64,000 nucleotides of DNA from Gluconobacter thailandicus F149-1 = NBRC 100600 (GCF_000964465.1 NZ_BANH01000040.1:1-64000); one strand, 5' to 3'; positions 45,305-53,969 are shown, counted from the first letter of the stretch. Numbers and translations are program-made. The notes: generated by a model not told the origin, from the sequence alone.

Positions 45305-46333
45305 GTGAAAATTCTTCACTGTCTTTCAACACGGGAGTTTGCCGGAACCGAGCGACATGTCGCTGAACTGACGGCGTTTCAGGCACGCTCCCATGATGTC
45401 ACTCTCCTTCTGGAAAGCCAGACCGCAGACTTCAGAACTGGCGGTGATATTGCACATCATATCGCTTCTGCCGTTCGGATCGTCCGGGCGGACTGGCGTG
45501 GGTATCTGGGTTGTCTGGCCCGGCTGATGTACGGCGGCTCATTTGATGTTGTTCATACGCATCTGGGGCAGGCATCCATCCGGGCTGGTGCACTGAAGAA
45601 AGCTGGGCTTACGGGTAAAACACCCGTCGTTGGTACGCTTCATAATGCTTACCGCGGCCGGAGTTATGGCGGCCATGACGGGCTGATCTGTATTGCGCGA
45701 TGGCAGCAGGCCGACTTACCGACACAATGGGCAGAGCGACATGCCCTGATCTCGAACTGGACCATTCCTTCCCGACTGGATGCACAGCAGCGGGCCGTTG
45801 TTCGCAGCACCTTCCGGCAGAAGCATGATATTCCTCAGGATGCTTTCGTCATCTGCACGATGGGACGACTGGTCCCGGAAAAGCGGTTTGATCTGTTACT
45901 GCGCGCCTGGAAGCAGGCTGCACTCCCCGTCGATACCTACCTTGTTCTGATTGGGGACGGACCACAGCGATCATGCCTGGAGCGGGGGTATGTGGTGCAG
46001 GACCGCATCATCTTCGCCGGTTACAGTACGGATGCCCCCGCTGTGTTTGCTGCATTCGATGGTTTTGTTCTTTCCTCAACCCGGGAACCGTTCGGGTTGG
46101 TTCTTCTGGAGGCCATGGCCGCTGGTCTGCCTGTTTGTGCCACTGCGGCTGGAGGTGCGCTGGATATTCTGGGACATGATCCAGCCTGCCTTGTGCGGCC
46201 CGATGATGTAGACGCATTATCAGCCGGGCTGAGACGCCTCAGGCGGCAATCTGCGCAGGTCTGGGATCTGTCCTCGTACGATCTTGCAGAGCAGGCTCGA
46301 AAGACCGAGCAGTTTTACCACCGTTTCTTATGA
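45305..46333 (+). CDS. GT4 family glycosyltransferase
   Basis: A 342-residue enzyme of the GT-B fold. The N-terminal half begins MKILHCLSTREFAGTERHVAELT (G-x-E-R-H acceptor loop) and continues VVHTHLGQASIRAG. The C-terminal half has the nucleotide-sugar site: GRLVPEKRFDLLLRAW, LIGDGPQRSCLE, and the E-x7-E-like STREPFGLVLLEAMAAGLPV. It probably adds a sugar in LPS, capsule or exopolysaccharide synthesis. Specificity cannot be read. Confidence 0.88.
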   Translation: MKILHCLSTREFAGTERHVAELTAFQARSHDVTLLLESQTADFRTGGDIAHHIASAVRIVRADWRGYLGCLARLMYGGSFDVVHTHLGQASIRAGALKKAGLTGKTPVVGTLHNAYRGRSYGGHDGLICIARWQQADLPTQWAERHALISNWTIPSRLDAQQRAVVRSTFRQKHDIPQDAFVICTMGRLVPEKRFDLLLRAWKQAALPVDTYLVLIGDGPQRSCLERGYVVQDRIIFAGYSTDAPAVFAAFDGFVLSSTREPFGLVLLEAMAAGLPVCATAAGGALDILGHDPACLVRPDDVDALSAGLRRLRRQSAQVWDLSSYDLAEQARKTEQFYHRFL

Positions 46334-46340
46334 CCGTTGG

Positions 46341-46967
46341 TCACAGCTCGTAATGACGCGAGACATAACTGGAAAAACCGCCCGGATGGCGGACGAGGTC
46401 CCAGCTTTCCGAAAATGACGGAACGAACTGGAACAGGAACACCAGCATGGACAGGAAGAACAGGAGCATCCCGCGACCGACGAACCGGATGCGCCGCCAG
46501 AAATAAAGCGGTGGGATCAGAATCCAGAGCGGAGAGCCGGGGCGGAAACCTGCGGCCATCAGAGCCCGCCGGTCGGTCAGCATGGATGTAAAGATAATGG
46601 CAAAGCTGAGAATGACAGCGATGATCCCGGCCTGCCGGTCGGGCATGCCGCTGAACCATGCCAGCACATTGACAATCATGCTGCTGACAAAGGGGCCAAG
46701 AATACTCAGCCACGCCCATCGGTTGGAAACCCGGCTGGCAGGGAGTGCCGGTGGCACGCCTTCTGGCTGAGGCGGCCAGAAGGGACAGCTTCCCGCCGGG
46801 TGCCACTCTGCCCCGAATGACTCCGTCCAGCAGAGGGTGGAATGCTCGATCGTGCCTGTCTTCATCAGGGCCCGCATGCCATCTTCGGAGACCGGGCCTT
46901 TGCGGCTACCGTGTTCTTCGTAAAACCAGCTCACAGTCCGTCCTTGCTCGGGGAAAGTTGTCATCAT
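46341..46967 (-). CDS. GYF_2 domain membrane protein
   Basis: A 208-residue protein. The N-terminal 60 residues match the GYF_2 pattern (WFYEEHGSRKGPVSEDGMRALMKTG, then ALCW-like TLCW and EWHPAG), a protein-interaction domain often fused to bacterial membrane proteins. About four hydrophobic segments follow (AWLSILGPFVSSMIVNVLAW, IIAVILSFAIIFTSML, SPLWILIPPLYFW, GMLLFFLSMLVFLFQFV). The start is set at MMTTFPEQ. Its function is unknown. It converges on the GT4 gene and diverges from the lysozyme-inhibitor gene. Confidence 0.7.
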   Translation of the reverse strand: MMTTFPEQGRTVSWFYEEHGSRKGPVSEDGMRALMKTGTIEHSTLCWTESFGAEWHPAGSCPFWPPQPEGVPPALPASRVSNRWAWLSILGPFVSSMIVNVLAWFSGMPDRQAGIIAVILSFAIIFTSMLTDRRALMAAGFRPGSPLWILIPPLYFWRRIRFVGRGMLLFFLSMLVFLFQFVPSFSESWDLVRHPGGFSSYVSRHYEL

Positions 46968-47051
46968 CCTGAAAGGATGGGCGCCCAATCTGGCTGAAAG
47001 ATGCGTCCCAGGCAATGGTAGAGACGTTATCCTCTCAGGGAGGATCAAGTG

Positions 47052-47456
47052 ATGAAGAAATATTCAATCGGTCTGCTGTCTTTTTTCTGTCTGGCAACGG
47101 ATATGGCTATGGCTGCTTCGGCGAACAGCCTGCAGATCAAGCTGCTTTCAGGAACAAAGGTAGACCGCCAGACGGCAGTCTATACTTGCAGTGCGAAGGA
47201 CAGGAATGCGACAGACCTTCTTGCAGCACTTCCTGAAAATCGTGTGACCGTGCAGTACCTCAATGCGGGTGACATTAGCCTGGCGGTTCTGCAGGTTGGT
47301 GGTCAGACACAGGTGTTTTCGAATGTCATAGCAGCCGATGGCGCAAAGTATGCGGCCGCTCAGTATATCTGGTGGAGTAAAGGCGATGATGCGCTCTTTT
47401 CCAGTGCGACGGACGACAAGGCGCTTGTGACCTGCCGACCTGCTTCAAAAGGTTGA
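47052..47456 (+). CDS. MliC family lysozyme inhibitor
   Basis: A 134-residue exported protein with a signal peptide (MKKYSIGLLSFFCLATDMAMAA). The mature domain fits MliC: AVYTCSAKDR, VTVQYLNAGDISLAVLQVGGQTQVFSNVI, then KYAAAQYIWWSKGDDALF and a second Cys near the end for a disulfide. MliC proteins inhibit C-type (animal) lysozyme. No lipobox Cys follows the signal, so this form is likely periplasmic and soluble. ATG 47052 follows a GGGAGGA ribosome site. Confidence 0.85.
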   Translation: MKKYSIGLLSFFCLATDMAMAASANSLQIKLLSGTKVDRQTAVYTCSAKDRNATDLLAALPENRVTVQYLNAGDISLAVLQVGGQTQVFSNVIAADGAKYAAAQYIWWSKGDDALFSSATDDKALVTCRPASKG

Positions 47457-47534
47457 TGCCGTATCGGAACCGTTCCAATTTTCCATCAGCCATGCATGAT
47501 GGTTTCCGGCCCCGATCGGTAAGGAAAATACGTC

Positions 47535-48590
47535 ATGTCTGCTGTCTCCATGCAGGAGTTTCTGGAAAAGCTGCCCAAGGCTGAACTTCATGTTCATCTG
47601 GAAGGGACTTTGGAGGCAGACCTGAAGATCAGGCTGGCGGAGCGTAACAACCACTCCTTGAAATCCAGTACTGCGGAAGACATTCGGCAGGGCTATGTTT
47701 ATCATGACCTGCCATCTTTCCTTGCGCTCTACTATGAGGGTGTTGAGCTGCTACAGACAGAGCAGGATTTTCATGATCTCTGTTACGCCTATCTGGCAAA
47801 AGTCGCGCAGCAGAACGTGCTCTATACCGAGATGTTCTTTGACCCGCAGCTTCATATCCGTCGTGGGCTGGATTTTGGGACCGTCATCCGGGGCTTCAAT
47901 GCCGCGCAGGAGGAAGCTGAACGCGATTTCGGCATCCGCTCCAGCCTCATTATGTGTTTCATCCGGGAAATGAGCGCAGAATCGGCTGAGGACACCTTCA
48001 CTCAGGCGCTGCCCTATCTGGAGCAACCGGACCGTAGTCGCATCATTGGAGTGGGGCTGGACTCAGACGAGAAGGGCAACCCTCCTGCAAAGTTCGCGAA
48101 AACCTTCGCCCGTGCCAAAGCGATGGGACTTCATCTGACCATGCATTGTGATCTTGATCAGGAGAACACGCATGAGCACATTCGGCAGGCTCTTCAGGAC
48201 CTTGGGAGCGAACGGCTGGATCACGGGCTGAACGTGTTGGAAAAGCCTGACCTGATTGCAATGGCGCGCGACAGGGGCGTGACGTTTACACTCTGCCCAT
48301 CTCCGAATGATGTGATCCGTCCCGGTCGGTCCCGTCAGGACATCCGCGATATGCTGGCGGCAGGTCTGAAAATCACCATCAACTCCGATGATCCTGGCTA
48401 CATGCAGAGCGTGTATATGACGGAAAGTCTTGCCAAAGCGCAGAGCGCGGCGGATCTGACGCCGGAAGAGCTTGTTCAGATCAGCAGAAATGCCTTTGAG
48501 GCTGCCTGGATTTCTGATGCAGAGCGCGAGACCTATCTGGCGGCTCTTGAGGGTTTTGCGCAGACCTACAGGATTGCAGTTCCGGTTTGA
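47535..48590 (+). CDS. Adenosine/adenine deaminase-like amidohydrolase with altered active-site motif
   Basis: A 351-residue TIM-barrel amidohydrolase of the adenosine/adenine deaminase superfamily. First metal ligands are in AELHVHLEGT (His19, His21) and later ones in INSDDPGY (Asp285, Asp286), with a conserved HGLN. The Ser-Asp-Asp form and the overall layout resemble adenine deaminases. The region that reads HAGE in classical members, where Glu is the general acid, is here HCDLDQ (residues 204-209), so the family Glu is absent. The substrate may therefore be a modified purine or pterin. A strong terminator follows. Confidence 0.78.
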   Translation: MSAVSMQEFLEKLPKAELHVHLEGTLEADLKIRLAERNNHSLKSSTAEDIRQGYVYHDLPSFLALYYEGVELLQTEQDFHDLCYAYLAKVAQQNVLYTEMFFDPQLHIRRGLDFGTVIRGFNAAQEEAERDFGIRSSLIMCFIREMSAESAEDTFTQALPYLEQPDRSRIIGVGLDSDEKGNPPAKFAKTFARAKAMGLHLTMHCDLDQENTHEHIRQALQDLGSERLDHGLNVLEKPDLIAMARDRGVTFTLCPSPNDVIRPGRSRQDIRDMLAAGLKITINSDDPGYMQSVYMTESLAKAQSAADLTPEELVQISRNAFEAAWISDAERETYLAALEGFAQTYRIAVPV

Positions 48591-48601
48591 CGAAGACGTT
48601 A

Positions 48602-48648
48602 ACCTTTCCTGCCGCTTCAAAAAAGGGGGGGGCAGGAAAGGTCTTTTT
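48602..48648 (+). terminator. Rho-independent terminator after the deaminase gene
   Basis: A 12-bp stem ACCTTTCCTGCC (48602-48613) with GGCAGGAAAGGT (48631-48642) is followed by CTTTTTG. The loop is purine-rich with a run of G. Confidence 0.85.
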
Positions 48649-48802
48649 GAAAATAATTTCAGGAACAAATTCATATTCTTAGAAATAAATCATGTTTTTT
48701 TGTGTCTGTATTATTTCTGTGTAAATATAATTCAGGTATATCCGTATTCTTTGGATACAAAACATAAATTGATTATATTATTTCTGTGGCGATTATCTGC
48801 GC
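48649..48802 (+). promoter_or_regulatory. Very AT-rich region upstream of the acyltransferase gene
   Basis: About 150 bp is visibly richer in A and T than anything else nearby, with many TAT and ATAA steps. It probably contains the promoter and an UP-like element for the acyltransferase gene. No ORF of note was found. Confidence 0.4.
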
Positions 48803-49729
48803 ATGGCTTTAATCGTCCCGGCTCTGCGTCGCCTCTCCCATTACATGCAATCTGCTGCGCTGTGGAGCGTGATCGGCATCCTGCGCGGTGTGGGTCCAGA
48901 GCGTGCGTCTAACGCCGGTGGTTGGCTGATGCGCAGGGTGGGGATGAAACTCCCTGCGACCCGGGTCGCTGATCAGAACCTGCAACGTGCTCTTCCGGAA
49001 CTTGCGGCGGATGCGCGCCAACAGATTATTCGGGATGTCTGGACCAATCTTGGCAGAAACGTCACGGAACTCCCGCATCTGGCATCGTTCACGCAGAGTG
49101 AGATTGGACCGGGTTGGGAGATTGAAGGGGAAGAACATATCGCCGCTCTTCAGGCACAAGGGAGGCAGGCTCTTTTCTTTTCCGGCCATTTGGGGAACTG
49201 GGAACTGATCCTGCCGATTGCGGCCAGTCTGGGTGTGCCGGTTGCCGGTTTTTATCGGGCTTCCTCCAATCCGGCTGTTGAAGGCGCCACGCAGAAGATG
49301 CGTCAGAAAGCTTTGGGCTCAACCGGCACGATGTTCCCCAAAGGTCCCAAGGGGGCCCGGCAGGCTCTGACCCATTTGCAGAATGGTGGATCACTGGGGT
49401 TTCTGGTGGATCAAAAGATGAATGACGGGCTTGCCATTCCATTTCTGGGGCGGGACGCCATGACGGCTCCAGCCGTGGCTCAACTGGCCTTGCGCTTCAA
49501 CCTCCCCATTATTCCCGTGTATATCGTGCGTCTGGGGGCAGGGCGGTTCCGGATGGTATGTGAAGCGCCATTACAGGCTGAGCGCACCGGCGATCGTCAT
49601 GCGGATATCCGATCCATCTGCGTGGCCATGAATGAGACGCTGGAACGCTGGGTCCGTGAGCGACCCGGAGCGTGGCTTTGGCTGCACCGGCGCTGGCCGA
49701 AAGAGCCGGCAGCACTTCCGGTAATATGA
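48803..49729 (+). CDS. Lipid A biosynthesis acyltransferase (LpxL/HtrB family)
   Basis: A 308-residue inner-membrane enzyme that transfers an acyl chain to a lipid A precursor or similar lipid. The catalytic motif HLGNWE (His and Glu of the HX4D/E signature) lies near residue 128, followed by GVPVAGFYRASSNPAVEG and GFLVDQKMNDGLAIPFLG. The C-terminus has the typical ERWVRERPGAWLWLHRRWP. The N-terminal hydrophobic segment would anchor it. It stands alone between terminators. LpxL versus LpxM identity is not resolved. Confidence 0.88.
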   Translation: MALIVPALRRLSHYMQSAALWSVIGILRGVGPERASNAGGWLMRRVGMKLPATRVADQNLQRALPELAADARQQIIRDVWTNLGRNVTELPHLASFTQSEIGPGWEIEGEEHIAALQAQGRQALFFSGHLGNWELILPIAASLGVPVAGFYRASSNPAVEGATQKMRQKALGSTGTMFPKGPKGARQALTHLQNGGSLGFLVDQKMNDGLAIPFLGRDAMTAPAVAQLALRFNLPIIPVYIVRLGAGRFRMVCEAPLQAERTGDRHADIRSICVAMNETLERWVRERPGAWLWLHRRWPKEPAALPVI

Positions 49730-49731
49730 AA

Positions 49732-49762
49732 AAAGCCCCGCTGCATGATGCAACGGGGCTTT
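49732..49762. terminator. Bidirectional terminator after the acyltransferase gene
   Basis: AAAGCCCCG (49732-49740) pairs with CGGGGCTTT (49754-49762), with an inner TGCATGATGCA mini-stem. It serves the convergent acyltransferase and nucleoside hydrolase genes. Confidence 0.88.
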
Positions 49763-49767
49763 GTCGT

Positions 49768-50946
49768 TCAGGGTAGAGGGCGACCGCTGACAGGAGCCTG
49801 CGGGCTGCCGATCAGATCAAGGATCTGCTTTTCAAGTTTGGGTACATTGACGCGTAGGACGACTTCGTTTTTTCGCTCGCCCAGACCCGGCTCATAACCC
49901 GGTGTCCAGGAGACAACGTCCCCATAGCCCGGACCGAACTGGTTGTTCACATCCACGAACAGGTCCTGCTTCTCCATGATGATGCTCGGGTCCAGCCAGA
50001 CGGATGCTGCGATCTCATCCCAAAGCGGGAAGCCACTCAGATGCCACTTCATGACATGCCCGATGGGCGTACCGGTTGCTTCCAGCTTTTTCAGGAATTC
50101 CGGCGTGAGTTCCGTATCCGTTGAAGGGTCGGCCGGAACCATCACGATGTGCTTCCACGGCGCACGGAGGGCTGCACTTGCGCTTTCCGGGTCCAGACGG
50201 AAATTGAATTCACGGCGGGGACTGTTCAGAAACTCACGTGCAAACTGATGCGCCACCACGCCGGGCCGTGTCTGGCGCGGGTTCAGGCCACCGCCCATGT
50301 AAACCAGTTCTTTCGCGAGCCCGGCAAATTCCGGATCAAGCGTCTGCGCCAGTGCAATATTGGTCATCGGACCCGTTGCGATGATGCTGACCTGTCCTGG
50401 ATACTGATGAACCATGCGGATCAGGAAATCAGCCGCACGCTCGTTTTCCGGCTTCTTGACCGGGTTGCCGTAAGGCAGATCGGGCACGACATCGGGGCCA
50501 TGATAGTAGGGCAGGGGCTGCTCGGTCTTCTCGACCCATTTCTTCATCCAGACACCCTTCCAGATCAGCTTGCCATAAAGGGCTTCCCACCGATCTGTCA
50601 GCTTTTCGGAATTCAGGAACGGGTATGTCGCGCCGGGAACGACGGGGATATCGGCCCTGCCTGCCACTTCCACGCCACGAAGCGCATCATTCGTCGCTTC
50701 TTTCTGCCACACGTCTCCCGTGACAGTCGTGATGCCCAGCACGCGCACGTTGGGAGCCTTGATGATCATCCACTGTGCGATGCTGAAACCGTCATCATCA
50801 AAAATGACGAGGCGAGGGTCAGCCTTGGCCTGCGTCGCCCCTGCCAGAAGGCTGCCAACTGTCAGGCTGAGAGCCAGGGTCTGGCAAAGCCGTTTATGGA
50901 TCTTTGTGAAACGTTCCGTTTTACGGACGGTTGGGAAAAGAGGCAT
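49768..50946 (-). CDS. Exported nucleoside hydrolase-like protein with divergent calcium site
   Basis: A 392-residue protein with a signal peptide ending near AGATQAKA. Nucleoside hydrolase family features are VRVLGITTVTGDVW, ATGPMTNIALAQTL and VYMGGGLN. The N-terminal calcium motif, normally D-x-D-P-G-x-D-D, reads FDDDGFSIAQW (Asp50-52) and lacks the final DD pair. The C-terminal HD is replaced by WDEIAASVWLDP, which keeps Asp. Whether it still hydrolyses nucleosides is uncertain. Export implies scavenging from the medium or periplasm. The start is set at MPLFPTVRK where the signal peptide begins. Confidence 0.82.
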   Translation of the reverse strand: MPLFPTVRKTERFTKIHKRLCQTLALSLTVGSLLAGATQAKADPRLVIFDDDGFSIAQWMIIKAPNVRVLGITTVTGDVWQKEATNDALRGVEVAGRADIPVVPGATYPFLNSEKLTDRWEALYGKLIWKGVWMKKWVEKTEQPLPYYHGPDVVPDLPYGNPVKKPENERAADFLIRMVHQYPGQVSIIATGPMTNIALAQTLDPEFAGLAKELVYMGGGLNPRQTRPGVVAHQFAREFLNSPRREFNFRLDPESASAALRAPWKHIVMVPADPSTDTELTPEFLKKLEATGTPIGHVMKWHLSGFPLWDEIAASVWLDPSIIMEKQDLFVDVNNQFGPGYGDVVSWTPGYEPGLGERKNEVVLRVNVPKLEKQILDLIGSPQAPVSGRPLP

Positions 50947-51086
50947 GGGAGACGGGGTCCATGGCTGTTGGCGGAGAAACGCGAAACCATACCTCAAAGG
51001 GATGGTTTGCACATCGTACATGCATCGCCCGCATCACTTTGGAACAACCGCGTCTATCAGGCTCCAGGTGGGTATGTCTGAACCGT
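50947..51086. promoter_or_regulatory. Gap upstream of the nucleoside hydrolase gene
   Basis: This 140-bp stretch lies between two minus-strand genes. Open frames run through part of it but lack support. No clear terminator for the GT61 gene was seen. Confidence 0.25.
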
Positions 51087-52178
51087 TTAGGGAATAAGAG
51101 CGTCGATTTTATCGAGGAAGCTGCGAAGATCGTCTTCGGTACAGCCGACCTGAAATTCGTTCTTTTCCGGAGTGGGCCACTGGCAGCTTTTGGTCAGATA
51201 GACGTTTTGATGACCCATCAGATACCCAATGTTCAACTGGACGGAATTCCAGAAGCCAAGGCAGCCTACAACCGTGCCGGGACTGGAAAAAAGCGTGCTG
51301 TGCATGCCTGATCCATGTTCTCCGATGACTGCCGCTGCCTCGGAAAAAATCTGGATCTGTTCTTCCAGAGAAAGCTTCTCGGGCTGGATAATCTCATAGC
51401 CGCGTTCTGCTGCCATGGTCTCAAAAGCAGCCCGGTTGGGAAATGCGCGATTGCTATGGGAGAAGTCTGACCGTGACACCAGAATCTTGCGGGATTTCTT
51501 TTCAATACTGATGTTCGGTTTCAGGGAATTGTAAAAATCCCTGACAAAACTGTGGAAGGAAAATTCTTCCGTGTAGCAGTACGAGGGAAGAATGGCCTCT
51601 TTGCATAAAATGATGTCGGAGCCGGGATTATATCCGATGATATTGTCTCTCTTGACGCCGCACGCCAGAGCCAGAAAGCGGTAAATCCATTCGGGTGACG
51701 AATGCGGCAGAAGAATTTTCAGTTCCGAAAACTGCTCACCCTTCAGGGCTTTTACGACGCCAAACCGGGGCAGATAATCAATCAGCCAGTGTCCCCAGAT
51801 ATCAAAAGAAACACCATCGGCGACAATGACTGTTTCTTCGATGACGATCTTGTTTCTGGAAGACTGGGAAAAATAGTCGTCTTCGTGTGGGATGCTGCGC
51901 TGGTTGTCCTGCCCTGTGGCGCAGTCAAAGGCCAGATGCGTGTTGAGGGTTGTACTTCCCGGCCGGGTCACAATGAGGTCTTTGACTGTGTAAAAACCAA
52001 CGGGATTGAGGTCTTCGGCTGGTCTTTTCCAGTGATATTCGTAAACCCATCCCCGATGATCCGTCAGTTCCCAGATATTGAAAGGTCCAACGGATTTTTC
52101 AGCAGGTCTGCATTCCTGAAATTCCGAAATCCCGCAATCGGCAGTTTTCGTTCCTCGGGAAAGATCGGAAAATCTCAT
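51087..52178 (-). CDS. Glycosyltransferase family 61 protein (DUF563)
   Basis: A 363-residue protein with the GT61 layout: VADGVSFDIWGHWLIDYLPRF (the xxGHWLxDxLPR motif), ILLPHSSPEWIYRFL, RKILVSRSDFSHSNRAFPN (I-x-x-S-R) and AAAVIGEHGSGMHSTLFSSPGTVV (the GxHGxG motif). GT61 enzymes add xylose or other sugars; in bacteria they act in polysaccharide synthesis. The DNA is visibly AT-richer than its neighbours, with many AAA, ATA and TTT codons, suggesting horizontal transfer. No partner genes lie beside it. Confidence 0.8.
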   Translation of the reverse strand: MRFSDLSRGTKTADCGISEFQECRPAEKSVGPFNIWELTDHRGWVYEYHWKRPAEDLNPVGFYTVKDLIVTRPGSTTLNTHLAFDCATGQDNQRSIPHEDDYFSQSSRNKIVIEETVIVADGVSFDIWGHWLIDYLPRFGVVKALKGEQFSELKILLPHSSPEWIYRFLALACGVKRDNIIGYNPGSDIILCKEAILPSYCYTEEFSFHSFVRDFYNSLKPNISIEKKSRKILVSRSDFSHSNRAFPNRAAFETMAAERGYEIIQPEKLSLEEQIQIFSEAAAVIGEHGSGMHSTLFSSPGTVVGCLGFWNSVQLNIGYLMGHQNVYLTKSCQWPTPEKNEFQVGCTEDDLRSFLDKIDALIP

Positions 52179-52261
52179 GACATCAGGACCTTTGGTTCTA
52201 CTGTGCTGAGAACAATAGAAGCCTTTTTGTGCATGTTCCAGACGCTGGATTGATTTGAGGT

Positions 52262-52738
52262 TTAGAAATCCAGTGGTGCGTTGTCTTTCACTTCCTTGAT
52301 GACGAAAAACGTCCTTGCCTGACGAACACCAGGAAAGGCGATCAGCTTTTCTGCATGAAGACGGTTGAAATCGGCCATGTCATCCACGCGGATCTTGAGA
52401 AGATAATCAAAATCGCCCGCTACCAGATGGCAGTCCAGAACCATGGGCATGTCTTTCACGGCGGCTTCCAGTTCTGCAAAACTTTCGGGCGTGGACCGAT
52501 CCAGCACGACGCCAACCAGCGCAATCGTGCCCAGCCCGACCTTCACGGGGTCAATGTCTGCCCGGACGCCGCGAATATAGCCTTCCTGAAACAGTCGCTG
52601 CGTTCTGCGATGGCAGGTTGCGGCACTGACATTCACACGTTCCGCTAGCTCTGCGTTGGACATGCGTCCGTTGCCTTGCAGGAGCTGAAGAATCCGGCGG
52701 TCAATCGCGTCCAGATCTGGGGTGGAAGACTCTTTCAT
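52262..52738 (-). CDS. Lrp/AsnC family regulator, probable AcdR-type regulator of acdS
   Basis: A 158-residue regulator. The N-terminal helix-turn-helix is LDAIDRRILQLLQGNGRMSNAELAERVNVSAATCHRRTQRL, and the C-terminal RAM ligand domain includes VLDCHLVAGDFDYLLKIRV. It is divergent from the ACC deaminase gene across 143 bp. In ACC-deaminase bacteria such an adjacent Lrp-like protein (AcdR) usually activates acdS, so that role is the best guess. The residue match to AcdR itself was not tested. Confidence 0.85.
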   Translation of the reverse strand: MKESSTPDLDAIDRRILQLLQGNGRMSNAELAERVNVSAATCHRRTQRLFQEGYIRGVRADIDPVKVGLGTIALVGVVLDRSTPESFAELEAAVKDMPMVLDCHLVAGDFDYLLKIRVDDMADFNRLHAEKLIAFPGVRQARTFFVIKEVKDNAPLDF

Positions 52739-52881
52739 ATTTATCCTGACAAATCATAATATCTTCAACAATAATGACTAAAAACGAATATATGGAATAA
52801 ATTCCACCTTAAATTAGAAAGCACCTTCGGAAATAAATTTATTACCCATCATGGCCTGTCATTCTTTCAAGGGCGCAGACC
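52739..52881. promoter_or_regulatory. Shared control region of the Lrp-type regulator and acdS
   Basis: This AT-rich 143-bp spacer has an inverted repeat GGAAT-AA-ATTCC at 52794-52805, a candidate Lrp/AcdR binding site, and AAATAAATTTATT just after it near 52831. A ribosome site (AAGGGCGCAGACC region) precedes the acdS ATG at 52882. Confidence 0.45.
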
Positions 52882-53898
52882 ATGAAGCTGGAAAAATTCG
52901 AGCGTTATCCCCTGACATTCGGCAAGACTGCCATTGAGCATCTGTCGCGGCTGAGTGAAGCGCTGGGTGGTAAGGTGCAGATCTATGCCAAGCGTGAAGA
53001 CTGTAATTCCGGCATGGCGATGGGTGGGAACAAACTTCGCAAGCTGGAATATATCGTCCCGGATATTCTGGCTTCTGGTGCGGATACGCTGGTCTCCATC
53101 GGCGGCGTGCAGTCCAATCATACCCGCATGGTCGCAGCGACAGCCGCCAAGCTGGGTATGAAATGTGTTGTCGTGCAGGAAAAATGGGTTCCGCATTATG
53201 ACGCTGTTTATGACCGCGTCGGAAATATCCTCATGACGCGCCTCATGGGTGCTGAATCCCGCATTGTGGAAGACGGTTTTGACATCGGCATCCGCCAGAG
53301 CTGGGAAGACGCCATCCAATCCGTGAAGGATGCTGGTGGCAAGCCTTACGCCATTCCGGCCGGTGCGTCCGTTCATCAATATGGTGGCATCGGTTATGCC
53401 GCTTTTGCGGAAGAGGTTGCGGAGCAGGAAAAGGAACTCGGCTTCACGTTCGATTACATCATCGTCTGTGTGGTGACGGGTTCGACGCAGGCGGGAATGA
53501 TCGTCGGGTTCGCAGCGCAGGATCGGGCCGATCGGGTCATTGGCATTGATGCTTCCGGCACGCCAGAGCAGACGCGCGAGCAGGTGCGGGAGATCGTGGA
53601 CCGTACAGCAGAACTGGTGGAACTCGGGCGGACAGTGCGGGACGATGAGATCGTGATCCTCGAAGACTATGCCTATCCCGCCTATGGCGTTCCCTCCGAA
53701 GAAACGAACGAAGCCATCCGGTTGGCTGCCCGCACAGAGGCCATGATGACGGACCCTGTCTATGAAGGGAAATCCATGCAGGGTCTGATTGATCTGACGA
53801 AGAAGGGATATTTCCCGGACGGGTCAAAGGTTCTGTACGTCCATCTGGGCGGCGCGCCAGCCTTGAATGGTTACAGCTATTATTACCGCAACGGCTGA
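52882..53898 (+). CDS. acdS: 1-aminocyclopropane-1-carboxylate deaminase
   Basis: A 338-residue PLP enzyme that splits ACC, the plant ethylene precursor, to 2-oxobutanoate and ammonia. The PLP lysine lies in [11 protein letters not shown], with the phosphate loop in VTGSTQAGM. The two residues used to tell true ACC deaminases from D-cysteine desulfhydrase relatives are both present and at the canonical numbers: Glu295 (VYEGKSMQG) and Leu322 ([11 protein letters not shown]). The length is standard. It has a divergent Lrp-type regulator and its own terminator, a self-contained unit often gained by transfer. Confidence 0.94.
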   Translation: MKLEKFERYPLTFGKTAIEHLSRLSEALGGKVQIYAKREDCNSGMAMGGNKLRKLEYIVPDILASGADTLVSIGGVQSNHTRMVAATAAKLGMKCVVVQEKWVPHYDAVYDRVGNILMTRLMGAESRIVEDGFDIGIRQSWEDAIQSVKDAGGKPYAIPAGASVHQYGGIGYAAFAEEVAEQEKELGFTFDYIIVCVVTGSTQAGMIVGFAAQDRADRVIGIDASGTPEQTREQVREIVDRTAELVELGRTVRDDEIVILEDYAYPAYGVPSEETNEAIRLAARTEAMMTDPVYEGKSMQGLIDLTKKGYFPDGSKVLYVHLGGAPALNGYSYYYRNG

Positions 53899-53911
53899 TG
53901 CAGCCATAAAA

Positions 53912-53943
53912 AAACGCCGCGTCCCGGTTCGGGCGCGGCGTTT
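53912..53943. terminator. Bidirectional terminator between acdS and the aldehyde dehydrogenase
   Basis: A 10-bp stem AAACGCCGCG with CGCGGCGTTT encloses a CCCG-gtt-CGGG inner hairpin. A-rich and T-rich flanks make it work for both converging genes. Confidence 0.9.
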
Positions 53944-53969
53944 CTGTTTCAAGGCGATAAAGCCGGGCT

